This document shows positions 21,048 to 28,120 of a stretch of DNA of 44,458 bases, piece after piece. The translations under genes and the position numbers were made by a program. The DNA is from Salinivirgaceae bacterium (GTDB lineage: Bacteria; Bacteroidota; Bacteroidia; Bacteroidales; SZUA-534), in NCBI GenBank assembly GCA_027858735.1, contig JAQICC010000345.1, positions 1 to 44,458 of the forward strand, given 5' to 3'. The first letter of the stretch is position 1; every line of letters starts with the position of its first letter. The notes under the pieces were generated by a model that worked only from the letters and a program-made list of their open reading frames with translations, ran no database searches and had not been told where the DNA came from.

Positions 21048-21165
21048 TAAAACGAAGACATAGCCTGGCCCTATTTTTTTTGGTAACCTTCGGACGATGT
21101 CTTATTTGGGTAAAGGTGGAATATTGAATTAACTTGACATCGTTCGGAGAACATGTCAACGTTAT
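21048..21165 (+). repeat. REP-like double-hairpin repeat, copy 1 (upstream of RAYT)
   Basis: The unit begins AAACGAAGACATAGC, contains GATGTCTT as the second arm of hairpin one, then the spacer (C/T)TTGGGTRAAGGT..GAATTAA, and ends with TTGACATCGTTCGG..ACATGTCAACGTTAT, where TGACAT and ATGTCA form hairpin two. The same order and spacing recur at 22000 and 22142. In this copy the inner CCCGATA..TCGGG core has diverged. Confidence 0.85.
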
Positions 21166-21185
21166 TAAAGGAGTATTAATTTTAA

Positions 21186-21217
21186 TTGGTGAAATATGTT
21201 CTTTTTTTTTACATTTG
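21186..21217 (+). promoter_or_regulatory. Promoter of the RAYT gene
   Basis: TACATTTG (21210-21217) is a perfect match to the Bacteroidota -7 element TAnnTTTG. A TTGG starting at 21186 provides a -33 element with 21 bases between the two. Transcription would begin near 21224, about 12 bases before the ATG at 21236. Confidence 0.6.
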
Positions 21218-21235
21218 AATTAAACCAATTACCCT

Positions 21236-21937
21236 ATGATTGAACCTATTCTCCATGGCAAATATTACCATATTTATAATCGCGGCATTAATAGCTGTAA
21301 TATTTTTGAATCGACGGCAGATTATGAACATTTCTTGAAACTGTATGATAAATACATTTCCTCAATTGCAGAAACTTATGCCTGGTGTTTGTTGAAAAAC
21401 CATTTTCATTTATTGGTTCGCATAAAAGAAGTAGATGAGATTGGTTTTTATAAATACCATGAAGAAGATTTTAAATACGAACAAGGTAAATCGAAAAATG
21501 GTTTAATTTATGATGATGTAAAGTGGCAAACCACAACAATGAAACCTGAAACAATCGTTGATAAACGAAAACTAAGAGTTCCAAATCCGACCAGTCATTT
21601 TAAACACCTGTTTAATTCGTATGCAAAACACTTTAACTTAACGCATAACAGACATGGAGCTTTATTGGAAAGACCTTTTCTGCGAAAAAAGATAACCCAT
21701 GAAAAGTATTTTAAACAGGTAATTATTTACATACAAAACAACCCTGTAAAACATGGGTTTGTTAACAAACCTATTGAATGGGGATGGAGTTCCTTTTTGG
21801 GGTATTTTTCTGATAGACACAGACTTCCAAGCAATAACGAAACGTTAAGACAATTTGGAGACTTAGAAAATTTCAAGGCTGCTCATTCGATGAATACTGA
21901 ACTGATTGAAATTGAAAATATGCTTGGGGTAGAATAA
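21236..21937 (+). CDS. REP-associated tyrosine transposase (RAYT, Y1_Tnp domain)
   Basis: The 233-residue protein carries the HUH motif as H56-F-H58 within KNHFHLLVR and the probable catalytic Tyr165 in IIYIQNNPVKHGF, the form typical of RAYTs. It is followed by EWGWSSF (181-187). RAYTs are single-copy relatives of IS200/IS605 transposases that cleave and join single-stranded DNA at REP hairpins. The larger Bacteroidota version has an insert between the two motifs, as here. It is intact, with no stop or frameshift. One ~117-bp palindromic repeat lies 71 bases before the start codon and two more lie downstream, all in the same orientation, which makes them its likely substrates. Confidence 0.9.
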   Translation: MIEPILHGKYYHIYNRGINSCNIFESTADYEHFLKLYDKYISSIAETYAWCLLKNHFHLLVRIKEVDEIGFYKYHEEDFKYEQGKSKNGLIYDDVKWQTTTMKPETIVDKRKLRVPNPTSHFKHLFNSYAKHFNLTHNRHGALLERPFLRKKITHEKYFKQVIIYIQNNPVKHGFVNKPIEWGWSSFLGYFSDRHRLPSNNETLRQFGDLENFKAAHSMNTELIEIENMLGVE

Positions 21938-21999
21938 TCATGAAAAGTCCTTTTTCCTATTTATTTTTCTATCCTTTGTAAAACGAAGATATATTATCA

Positions 22000-22116
22000 A
22001 ACGAAGACATAGCTTGTCCCGATATTTTTTTCGGGATCAGTTGGACGATGTCTTGTTTGGGTGAAGGTAGAATGCTGAATTAATTTGACATCGTTCGGAG
22101 AACATGTCAACGTTAT
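22000..22116 (+). repeat. REP-like double-hairpin repeat, copy 2
   Basis: This copy shows the full structure. AAGACAT (22005-22011) pairs with ATGTCTT (22048-22054) around an inner TCCCGA/TCGGGA stem. After a spacer, TGACAT (22086-22091) pairs with ATGTCA (22104-22109). The sequence is nearly identical to copy 1 in its second half. A short extra copy of the AAACGAAGA start lies at 21981-21989. Confidence 0.85.
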
Positions 22117-22140
22117 AAAAACGAAATGCTTCAAAATAAT

Positions 22141-22260
22141 CAAACGAAGACATAGCTTATCCTGATATTTTTTTCGGGAAGCTTCGTACGATGTCTTGTT
22201 TTGGGTGGAGGTTGAATGTTGAATTAACTTGACATCGTCTGGAAGACATGTCAACGTTAT
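22141..22260 (+). repeat. REP-like double-hairpin repeat, copy 3
   Basis: This third unit starts 25 bases after copy 2 and has the same order of elements: AAACGAAGACATAGC, CCTGATA..TCGGGA core, GATGTCTTG, GAATTAACTTGACATCG, ACATGTCAACGTTAT. Both hairpins are preserved, with a few substitutions in the loops. Confidence 0.85.
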
Positions 22261-22345
22261 AAAACGAAAGATTGTTGTTTTTCAACAATAAACTTCATTG
22301 TGAACGAAAAAATAGGGTGTCAAAATTTTTCTCACAATCCTAAGA

Positions 22346-22378
22346 ATTATGTCTTGCTTGGGGGAAGTGAAGGTATGC
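22346..22378 (+). repeat. Fragment of a fourth REP-like repeat
   Basis: ATGTCTTGCTTGGGGG followed by GTGAAGGTATGCTTCATTA matches the middle of the other units (ATGTCTTGTTTGGGTGAAGGTAGAATGCTGAATTA) but has no first hairpin arm and no second hairpin. It is a degenerate remnant. The rest of 22379-22440 shows nothing recognisable. Confidence 0.5.
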
Positions 22379-22443
22379 TTCATTATCGGAGCAGGCGCTC
22401 CAATGTCCAATAAAAATATGCCAGGATGGCGGTCATACAATAA

Positions 22444-22467
22444 ACCTCCGGACAGATGCCCAGAGGT
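22444..22467 (-). terminator. Candidate terminator for the M16 peptidase gene
   Basis: ACCTCCGG (22444-22451) pairs with CCAGAGGT (22460-22467) with one wobble pair, and on the minus strand the stem is followed by TTTATTG. It lies 54 bases after the peptidase stop codon. A second hairpin, CGAAAGC/GCTTTCG (22490-22511), lies closer to the gene but lacks a T tract. Confidence 0.4.
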
Positions 22468-22520
22468 CTATATATTATTTAATAAACGTCGAAAGCTCTT
22501 CGATGCTTTCGTATTTAAAC

Positions 22521-25340
22521 TTATTTTTCTAATGGTGACATAACCACTTCAATTTTTCCAGTTTTAGGCAAATAGGTTTTTGCAAACTCCTGCACTTTTT
22601 CAGGGCTAATATCAACTACTATATCTTCGAAGGCTGCAGGTAAAACAACTGTTTCATCATACTGATAATAATGCATTAATGCGTTAATCCAATAGGTGTT
22701 TTTTCTCAAGCCTTCTTCGCGAACTTTTATCAAATTCTTTTTAGCCTCTTCTAATTCAGCTGAATTAATCGCTTCGTTTTGAAGTTTATCAATTTCAGCA
22801 TAAACCATTCCTTTTAACTTTTCTGCTTTTTCAGGATCGGTATCAAACTTAATAGTTAACCCAAACTGCTCTGTTGGATACTTACTTACCGATCCGCTAA
22901 CACGAACACCGTAAGTACCTCCCTCCTCTTCGCGAATTACCTCAAGATATCGCTTATCAAGTAATTTAGCCACAACATTCATGTAAATTCTGTTTTCGGC
23001 ATTGTATTCTAAACCATCGCCATGCATTTTAATGTAAATGGTTGTTTTTGGCGTTTCCATATCCTTAGCAAAGGCTTTATAAGTATCTTTCTTAGGATAA
23101 TTTACCTTGTTGTCTTTCCATGTTTCTTCTCTTTTGGTCGATTTTATACCTCCAATATACATTTCAACCAAAGGCTTTGCTTCTTCTGCCTTAATATTAC
23201 CCACAAAAACGAAGGTAAAATCGCTTGCATCAACAAAACGGTCTTTATAAATACGTTCCATTTTAGCAAAGTCAAGTTTCTCAATCATTTTTGTATTGAA
23301 AAGCAGGGTGCGTTCATGATAATTGGTAACAATTAAGCTTAGCGAATCGTTAAAGGCTTTATTTATATCCGTATTCATATTTGCAACATAAGCCATGTAC
23401 CTCGATTTAAGCGCATTAAAAGCATCTTCATCAAACCTTGGCTCTTCAAAATACATGTACAACAATTGCAACATTACTTCAAAATCATCAATATTTGAAC
23501 TTCCGTTAAAACCCTCGTGCATTTTACCCAAAAATGGCGATAAGCTTACCACCTTCCCTGTAAGCTTCTTCTCAAGCGAAATTTTATCGAACTTTCCTAA
23601 ACCAAACGAACCAATAAAATTTTCCGTCATATTAGCAGAAGCTAAATCATCAACACCAAAAAGCGAGCTGCCCCCTTTGCTATATACTTTCAAAACTATT
23701 TCATCATCTTTAAAATCGGTGTTTTTCACAACAACCTTGGCTCCATTCTCTAGCTCCCACTCAACAGCATTAAAGTCAATTAGTTGTTTTTCAATTAATG
23801 CCTTACCTGGTTTTGGCATTTCTGTAATAAGAGCTTCATTTGATACCTTGTCAAAATAAGCATCAATTTTAAGTTGCTTAACTTTTGCCAGTACACCTAA
23901 AATTTGCTTTTTGCTTGGATATATTAAGCTATCCTTTTTAGGACCTGAAAGTGTTACTACTAGATTTTCTTTGGTATTCCATTTTTTTGCCAAAGCATTA
24001 ATTTCTTCAACAGAAATTTCAGGAAGTAATTTCTGTATTAACTCATATTCATATGCGATACCCGGAACTGGTTCATTTTTAAGATAGTGGTTTTGCAATT
24101 CCCTAACCAGTTTGTCACTATTTCTTTTATTTCGTTCTTTATAAGCCGATTCATAATTACTAAGCATTGAAACTTTCGCTCTTTCAAGTTCTGTTTTGGT
24201 AAAACCATGACGTAAAACTCTTTCATTCTCTGTCATAGTAGCTTCAATACCACCCAAAATATTATTTTCATTTAAGCTGCCTCCTACGGTATAAACATCC
24301 ATGAGTCTTACATTATTATAATAGGCTGCATAAGCATAAATAAACGGAGGAGTTCCTGTTTGCACCAATTCGTTATAGCGCATTCCCAGCATATCAGAAT
24401 ACAACGCGTTTAATACACTAGAGCGATAGTAGCCTAAGTTTTTCTCAGCAAAGGGAGTAGATTTATGCTTAAAATAAGCACTAAATCGAATGCTCCCTTC
24501 TTCCGGATCGGTTACTACTCCAACTATAGGTTCTTCATTTTCAGGTACAGCAAAATACTCACGTGGCTTAGGATCTTCTACTGCTGGAATAGTTGAAAAT
24601 CTATCCATTATTTTCTTTTCAATTGAATCCGCATCAATATCGCCAACCACAATAATAGCCTGCAAATCGGTACGGTAATAGTCATGGTAGAAATTCCGAA
24701 TTGCTTGGTAATTAAAGGTATCTATAACATTAATATCACCAAGCACATCACGCTTTACATACTTCGAACCTTCAAATAGATATTTTCGGGTTTCTATATA
24801 TACTCTATATCCCCCTTGCGATCTGCGTGTTCTTGATTCCTCGCGAATAACTCCTCTTTCGTTATCAATTTCTTCGTTGGTTAATGATAAATAATTAGAC
24901 CAATCATGTAAAACCAATAAAGTAGAATCAATTAAGTTTTCGTTATCTACGGGTACATTGCTTAAATTATAAACTGTTTCATCAAGGCTCGTGTAAGCAT
25001 TAATGTTACGACCAAAAGCAACGCCATAACTTTCAAGATATTCCAAAATACCTTTTTGGGGGAAGTGTTCGGTTCCATTAAAAGCCATATGCTCTAGAAA
25101 ATGCGCCAAGCCATTTTGCTCATCGTTTTCAAGTATTGCTCCTACATTCTGCACTATATAAAAGCTAGCCCTGTCTTTGGGTTCTTCATTATGCAACACA
25201 TAATAGCTTAGACCATTATCAAGTTTACCGTATCTGATATTTGAATCAAGAGGCAGTGCATCGTTTAAATTAACTTCGGTTTGAGCATTTAGCAAAGCAA
25301 CAAACGAAGCTAAAAACATGCATAATAGTAGTTTTCTCAT
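22521..25340 (-). CDS. M16 family zinc metallopeptidase (pitrilysin-like, insulinase family)
   Basis: A signal peptide, MRKLLLCMFLASFVALLNA, begins at the ATG at 25338-25340; an in-frame start at 25379 would add 13 residues before it and is less likely. The mature protein has two M16 halves. The N-terminal half carries the inverted zinc motif HFLEH (residues 80-84 from the chosen start), and Glu161 of NERGVIREE lies 77 residues after the second His, as expected for the third ligand. The C-terminal half (from about residue 500) has no zinc motif and is the usual inactive partner domain. At 939 residues it is a normal length for secreted Bacteroidota M16 proteases, which are thought to degrade peptides in the periplasm. 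It appears to be monocistronic. Confidence 0.92.
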   Translation of the reverse strand: MRKLLLCMFLASFVALLNAQTEVNLNDALPLDSNIRYGKLDNGLSYYVLHNEEPKDRASFYIVQNVGAILENDEQNGLAHFLEHMAFNGTEHFPQKGILEYLESYGVAFGRNINAYTSLDETVYNLSNVPVDNENLIDSTLLVLHDWSNYLSLTNEEIDNERGVIREESRTRRSQGGYRVYIETRKYLFEGSKYVKRDVLGDINVIDTFNYQAIRNFYHDYYRTDLQAIIVVGDIDADSIEKKIMDRFSTIPAVEDPKPREYFAVPENEEPIVGVVTDPEEGSIRFSAYFKHKSTPFAEKNLGYYRSSVLNALYSDMLGMRYNELVQTGTPPFIYAYAAYYNNVRLMDVYTVGGSLNENNILGGIEATMTENERVLRHGFTKTELERAKVSMLSNYESAYKERNKRNSDKLVRELQNHYLKNEPVPGIAYEYELIQKLLPEISVEEINALAKKWNTKENLVVTLSGPKKDSLIYPSKKQILGVLAKVKQLKIDAYFDKVSNEALITEMPKPGKALIEKQLIDFNAVEWELENGAKVVVKNTDFKDDEIVLKVYSKGGSSLFGVDDLASANMTENFIGSFGLGKFDKISLEKKLTGKVVSLSPFLGKMHEGFNGSSNIDDFEVMLQLLYMYFEEPRFDEDAFNALKSRYMAYVANMNTDINKAFNDSLSLIVTNYHERTLLFNTKMIEKLDFAKMERIYKDRFVDASDFTFVFVGNIKAEEAKPLVEMYIGGIKSTKREETWKDNKVNYPKKDTYKAFAKDMETPKTTIYIKMHGDGLEYNAENRIYMNVVAKLLDKRYLEVIREEEGGTYGVRVSGSVSKYPTEQFGLTIKFDTDPEKAEKLKGMVYAEIDKLQNEAINSAELEEAKKNLIKVREEGLRKNTYWINALMHYYQYDETVVLPAAFEDIVVDISPEKVQEFAKTYLPKTGKIEVVMSPLEK

Positions 25341-25468
25341 TTTATTAAATTGTTTGATTAAATATTGGAACTTTATCATTAAGTCGCTAAATTATAATTT
25401 TTGTTACAAAAACCATGATATTATTTTAACTAACAATCAAAAAAAATGATGGTAGTTAGTTCTCTAAT

Positions 25469-25489
25469 TATTATTCATCGGATGAATAA
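25469..25489. repeat. Perfect palindrome, 10-base arms
   Basis: ATTATTCATC is followed by one G and then GATGAATAAT, its exact inverse complement. It lies about 130 bases upstream of the M16 peptidase start. It could be an operator or a hairpin; there is no T tract to make it a terminator. Confidence 0.45.
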
Positions 25490-25511
25490 TGCAACATCGT
25501 TTAATAAACGT

Positions 25512-25722
25512 AAAACCAGTGTCATGTCAAGCATAACAATACAGGTAAATTAACCTTTATTCCCCCTTCGCCTCCCGAGAAATCGGGACAAGTTATCGGC
25601 ACTTTACTGAAGCAAGTTCGGTACGACCTGTTCCGAACTTATTTCGGAAGGCTCCCCAGGAAACCCAAAGGGAGAGGGGGAATTATAAGCGTCATATATG
25701 ACATGACACGACACTAGTTTTA
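25512..25722. mobile_element. Non-coding inverted-repeat element (MITE/REP-like)
   Basis: The left end AAAACCAGTGTCATGTCA (25512-25529) is the imperfect inverse of the right end TGACATGACACGACACTAGTTTT (about 25699-25721). Nested inside, TTCCCCCTTCGCC near 25560 faces GGGAGAGGGGGAAT near 25671-25683, with smaller TCCCGA/TCGGGA and TTCCGAA/TTTCGGAA hairpins between. The nested TTCCCCC..GGGGGAA arrangement is shared with the interior of the insertion at 1644-1980, so the two may be related. It encodes nothing. Confidence 0.6.
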
Positions 25723-25950
25723 TTATTCTTGTATCTCATTGCAACAGCTCGGTAATATTTTTTAATGCTTTGATTATGAGAATATTAAAAACTAAACCAT
25801 TGATTGTGTAACACGCTGTAATTCAGTATTATAATTTTTGTCTAATATCTAATAACTTGCCTCGCCTTTTGGCGGATCTTAAAATCTACCAATCTACTGT
25901 CATAATCTACCGATCCAATATTATTAACTACATAAATGGCAAAAAGTTCA

Positions 25951-25972
25951 TATTCAAATTGAAATTTGAATA
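25951..25972. promoter_or_regulatory. Palindrome upstream of the cys promoter, possible operator
   Basis: TATTCAAAT and ATTTGAATA form perfect 9-base arms separated by TGAA. The centre lies about 50 bases upstream of the -33 element of the cys promoter, a position suited to an activator or repressor site. The base composition is simple, so chance cannot be excluded. Confidence 0.3.
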
Positions 25973-26009
25973 AAATATGGTTAAGAATTTGTTAATGTAT
26001 AAAGTAATA

Positions 26010-26039
26010 TTGCCTATTCATTTCGATTTCGTACTTTTG
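26010..26039 (+). promoter_or_regulatory. Promoter of the cysteine biosynthesis operon
   Basis: TACTTTTG at 26032-26039 matches the Bacteroidota -7 consensus TAnnTTTG exactly. A TTG at 26010-26012 supplies the -33 element with 19 bases between. Transcription is expected to start near 26046, leaving about 12 bases before the leader peptide ATG at 26058 and about 170 bases before the serine acetyltransferase gene. Confidence 0.7.
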
Positions 26040-26057
26040 TTGAGAGAATAATTATAA

Positions 26058-26135
26058 ATGAGAATTAAAAAACAAAATACAAAAGCCAAATGTTGTTGTA
26101 TGTGTAGCATAAAACAAGGGCATTTTTGTATGTAA
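26058..26135 (+). CDS. Cysteine-rich leader peptide of the cys operon
   Basis: This short frame encodes 25 residues, MRIKKQNTKAKCCCMCSI then KQGHFCM, and ends in TAA. Five residues are Cys (12, 13, 14, 16 and 24), including three consecutive TGT codons at 26091-26099. It starts about 12 bases after the predicted transcription start and is followed, 28 bases after its stop codon, by a strong intrinsic terminator in front of the genes that make cysteine. Clustering of codons for the pathway's end product is the mark of ribosome-mediated attenuation (compare the trp and his leaders). I therefore infer that its role is regulatory: ribosomes stall on the Cys codons when Cys-tRNA is scarce. It has no Shine-Dalgarno, as is usual here. 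Confidence 0.8.
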   Translation: MRIKKQNTKAKCCCMCSIKQGHFCM

Positions 26136-26192
26136 TTTTAAACAATATAATATTAAATATTACAAAGCCCTTTCAGTATTGAAAGGGCTTTT
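26116..26192 (+). promoter_or_regulatory. Cysteine attenuator: alternative antiterminator pairing
   Basis: AAGGGC at 26116-26121, inside the leader peptide codons just after the Cys cluster, is complementary to GCCCTT (26167-26172) in the 5' arm of the terminator. With one bulged A (26122) the next TTT (26123-26125) also pairs with AAA (26164-26166), giving nine base pairs. A ribosome stalled at Cys codons 12-16 would leave this segment free and allow the antiterminator. A ribosome that reaches the stop codon at 26133 would cover it and let the terminator form. This is inferred from pairing and geometry, without folding energies. Confidence 0.6.
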
Positions 26193-26199
26193 CTTTTAC
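26164..26199 (+). terminator. Intrinsic terminator between leader peptide and serine acetyltransferase
   Basis: AAAGCCCTTTC (26164-26174) and GAAAGGGCTTT (26181-26191) form a perfect 11-bp stem with a 6-base loop, followed by a T-rich tract TTCTTTT. It lies 18 bases before the ATG of the downstream gene and after a promoter pointing into it. This placement only makes sense if it is conditional. Confidence 0.85.
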
Positions 26200-26217
26200 C
26201 TTATTAATTAAATAACC

Positions 26218-27048
26218 ATGAATAAAGACAGTTTTTTAAAACAAATTGGACAGTTTAGAGCCAACGCCAAAGGAAAAGTTCCGAAAATTAAACAGAGTTA
26301 TGGTTTACTAAAAAGAATTACCGAACTACTTTTCCCTATTTTAAGTAAACGCGATGCATTTGATATTCCAGAAGAATTCGAATTTATTTCAAAACAAACT
26401 GAATTGCTACTCGTGTCAATTAATTTTAACAAAGAAGAGGCTGAAAGCATATGCAACAAATTTATAAATGAATTCGAAAATATTTACAAGCTATTGCTTA
26501 AAGATGCCGAGGCTATTTATAATGGTGACCCTGCGGCAGAATCAATTGAAGAGGTTATTGTAAGTTACCCGGGATTTTATGCTATTTGTGTTTATCGTAT
26601 ATCACATGAATTATATAAATTAAACATCCCTATTTTGCCTCGGTTGTTTAGTGAATATGCTCATAAAAAAACTGGAATTGATATTCATGCCGGAGCCAAA
26701 ATTGAAGAATCGTTTTGCATTGACCATGGAACAGGAATTGTAATTGGTGAAACCACAATTATTGGTAAACACGTAAAGATTTATCAAGGTGTAACTCTTG
26801 GTGCCCTGAGTGTAACCAAAGATAAGGCGGGAAAAAAACGTCACCCTAGTATTGAAAATAATGTTACTATTTATGCCGGGTCAACTATTTTAGGAGGAAA
26901 AACTACCATCGGAGCCAACTCAATTATTGGTGGAAATGCTTGGTTAACAGAAAGTGTTGAACCCTACTCTGTAGTACTTAATAAAAGTGAAGTTTATGTT
27001 AAAAATAAGAATCCTGAGTATGAAAGTGTTATTGATTTCGTTATATAG
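26218..27048 (+). CDS. cysE: Serine O-acetyltransferase (EpsC/CysE type)
   Basis: This enzyme transfers acetyl from acetyl-CoA to L-serine, giving O-acetylserine, the first step of cysteine synthesis. The 276-residue protein has a helical N-terminal domain (about 1-150) and a left-handed beta-helix of hexapeptide repeats (about 150-245). The catalytic Asp-His pair is D169-H170 in [19 protein letters not shown] follows (190-196), and H209 in KRHPSI matches the second active-site His. The protein ends in isoleucine, as do serine acetyltransferases that insert their tail into the cysteine synthase active site to form the CysE-CysK complex. The adjacent downstream cysteine synthase supports that. 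Expression is probably set by the leader/attenuator upstream. PGAP-style naming would be epsC. Confidence 0.95.
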   Translation: MNKDSFLKQIGQFRANAKGKVPKIKQSYGLLKRITELLFPILSKRDAFDIPEEFEFISKQTELLLVSINFNKEEAESICNKFINEFENIYKLLLKDAEAIYNGDPAAESIEEVIVSYPGFYAICVYRISHELYKLNIPILPRLFSEYAHKKTGIDIHAGAKIEESFCIDHGTGIVIGETTIIGKHVKIYQGVTLGALSVTKDKAGKKRHPSIENNVTIYAGSTILGGKTTIGANSIIGGNAWLTESVEPYSVVLNKSEVYVKNKNPEYESVIDFVI

Positions 27049-27091
27049 CGATTGTTTATAAAGTACGATTTCTTCGTTTTTCTCATTTTTC

Positions 27092-27132
27092 AAGACATTC
27101 ATACCGATGTTTCAATCGGGACTCCTTGTCTT
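27092..27132 (+). repeat. Intercistronic hairpin between cysE and cysK
   Basis: AAGACA (27092-27097) pairs with TGTCTT (27127-27132), and inside it CCGAT (27104-27108) pairs with ATCGG (27115-27119). The AAGACA..CCGAT..ATCGG..TGTCTT order resembles the first hairpin of the RAYT-linked repeats at 22000-22054, so it may be a degenerate REP half. It has no T tract and should not block read-through into cysK; it may affect mRNA stability. Confidence 0.4.
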
Positions 27133-27197
27133 TCAAAACTCGAAGGCCTCGAAACCAAACCTATAAATCAATTTATTTAAAAAAAAACTACAAAACC

Positions 27198-28100
27198 ATG
27201 AAAGCAAATACTGTATTAGATTTAATAGGCAATACGCCCGTTGTAAAAATAAATAAATTATTTGGGGATGCCGAAGTTTGGGTAAAACTTGAAAAACAGA
27301 ACCCCGGCGGTAGCATAAAAGATCGTATTGCACTTTCAATGATTGAAGATGCTGAACGCAAAGGGATTTTAACAAAAGATAAGGTAATTATTGAGCCAAC
27401 TTCTGGCAACACCGGAATTGGCTTAGCTCTTGTTGCAGCTGTTAAAGGCTACAAATTAATTTTGGTAATGCCAGAATCGATGAGTTTGGAACGTCGGCGT
27501 TTAGTAAAAGCTTATGGAGCAGAATTGATTATTACTCCGAAAGAAAAAGGCATGAAAGGTGCCATTGAAAAAGCTAATGAACTTGCTGAGGAACTAAACG
27601 GTTGGATTCCCATGCAATTTGACAACCCTGCAAATCCTGAAATTCATGCGAGCACTACTGCCAAAGAGATAATCGAAGATTTTCCGGAAGGATTAGATTA
27701 TATAATAGCTGGCGTTGGAACTGGTGGACATATTAGCGGTGTTGCGAAAGTTTTAAAAGAAAAATGGCCAAATATTCAAGTATTTGCAGTTGAACCTGTA
27801 CAATCACCGGTTATTAGCGGCGGTAATCCAGGTCCTCATCCTATTCAAGGGATTGGTGCCGGATTTATACCTAAAAATTTAGCTGTAGAATTGTTAGATG
27901 GTTCTGTATGCGTTTCAAAAAAAGAAGCATTTGAATATGCACAAAAGGCAGCTCGCCTTGAAGGATTATTTGTAGGAATTTCAAGCGGAGCATCACTTGC
28001 CGCCGTTGCCAAAAAACTACCAGAAATTGGTAGCAAACGTATATTAACTTTTAACTACGATACGGGGGAAAGATACCTTTCTGTTGATGGGCTGTTTTAA
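27198..28100 (+). CDS. cysK: Cysteine synthase A (O-acetylserine sulfhydrylase)
   Basis: This PLP enzyme makes cysteine from O-acetylserine and sulfide. With the ATG at 27198 the protein is 300 residues; Lys41 of NPGGSIKDR is then the PLP-binding lysine, and SGNTG (69-73) binds the substrate carboxylate. [10 protein letters not shown] is the glycine-rich phosphate loop. An in-frame ATG at 27126 would add 24 basic residues with no family counterpart, so I reject it. The gene follows cysE by 149 bases, with a small hairpin between them and no terminator, so it is likely in the same attenuated operon. The PGGSIKDR and SGNTG motifs exclude cystathionine beta-synthase or threonine synthase; a CysM-type enzyme is possible but less likely. 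Confidence 0.93.
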   Translation: MKANTVLDLIGNTPVVKINKLFGDAEVWVKLEKQNPGGSIKDRIALSMIEDAERKGILTKDKVIIEPTSGNTGIGLALVAAVKGYKLILVMPESMSLERRRLVKAYGAELIITPKEKGMKGAIEKANELAEELNGWIPMQFDNPANPEIHASTTAKEIIEDFPEGLDYIIAGVGTGGHISGVAKVLKEKWPNIQVFAVEPVQSPVISGGNPGPHPIQGIGAGFIPKNLAVELLDGSVCVSKKEAFEYAQKAARLEGLFVGISSGASLAAVAKKLPEIGSKRILTFNYDTGERYLSVDGLF

Positions 28101-28120
28101 CTTCGACTTCGCTCAGTTAA

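Larger units (their letters stand above)
25341..26009. other. Intergenic region upstream of the cysteine operon, repeats only
   Basis: No gene is supported here. It contains a perfect palindrome (25469-25489), a ~210-bp inverted-repeat element (25512-25722), a CGCC/GGCG hairpin near 25865, three copies of AATCTAC (about 25887-25916) and a palindrome of 9-base arms (25951-25972) just upstream of the cys promoter. Confidence 0.6.

Noticed and set aside
20846-21127. 93-codon open frame before the RAYT gene
   Set aside because: Its 3' end is the palindromic repeat and its translation shows no recognisable features; hydrophobicity comes from AT-rich codons.
21997-22254. 85-codon minus-strand frame with internal repetition
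   Set aside because: It is just the translation of two adjacent copies of the REP-like repeat.
22349-22543. 64-codon plus-strand frame between the repeats and the M16 gene
   Set aside because: It overlaps a repeat fragment and a likely terminator, and has no recognisable features.
26058-26192. A metabolite-binding riboswitch (for example SAM) upstream of cysE
   Set aside because: The leader is short, mostly occupied by the Cys-codon frame, and lacks the multi-helix conserved core of known sulfur-related riboswitches; ribosome-mediated attenuation explains it better.
27126-27197. Upstream ATG for cysteine synthase at 27126
   Set aside because: It would add 24 residues with no family counterpart; with the ATG at 27198 the PLP lysine falls at position 41 as expected.
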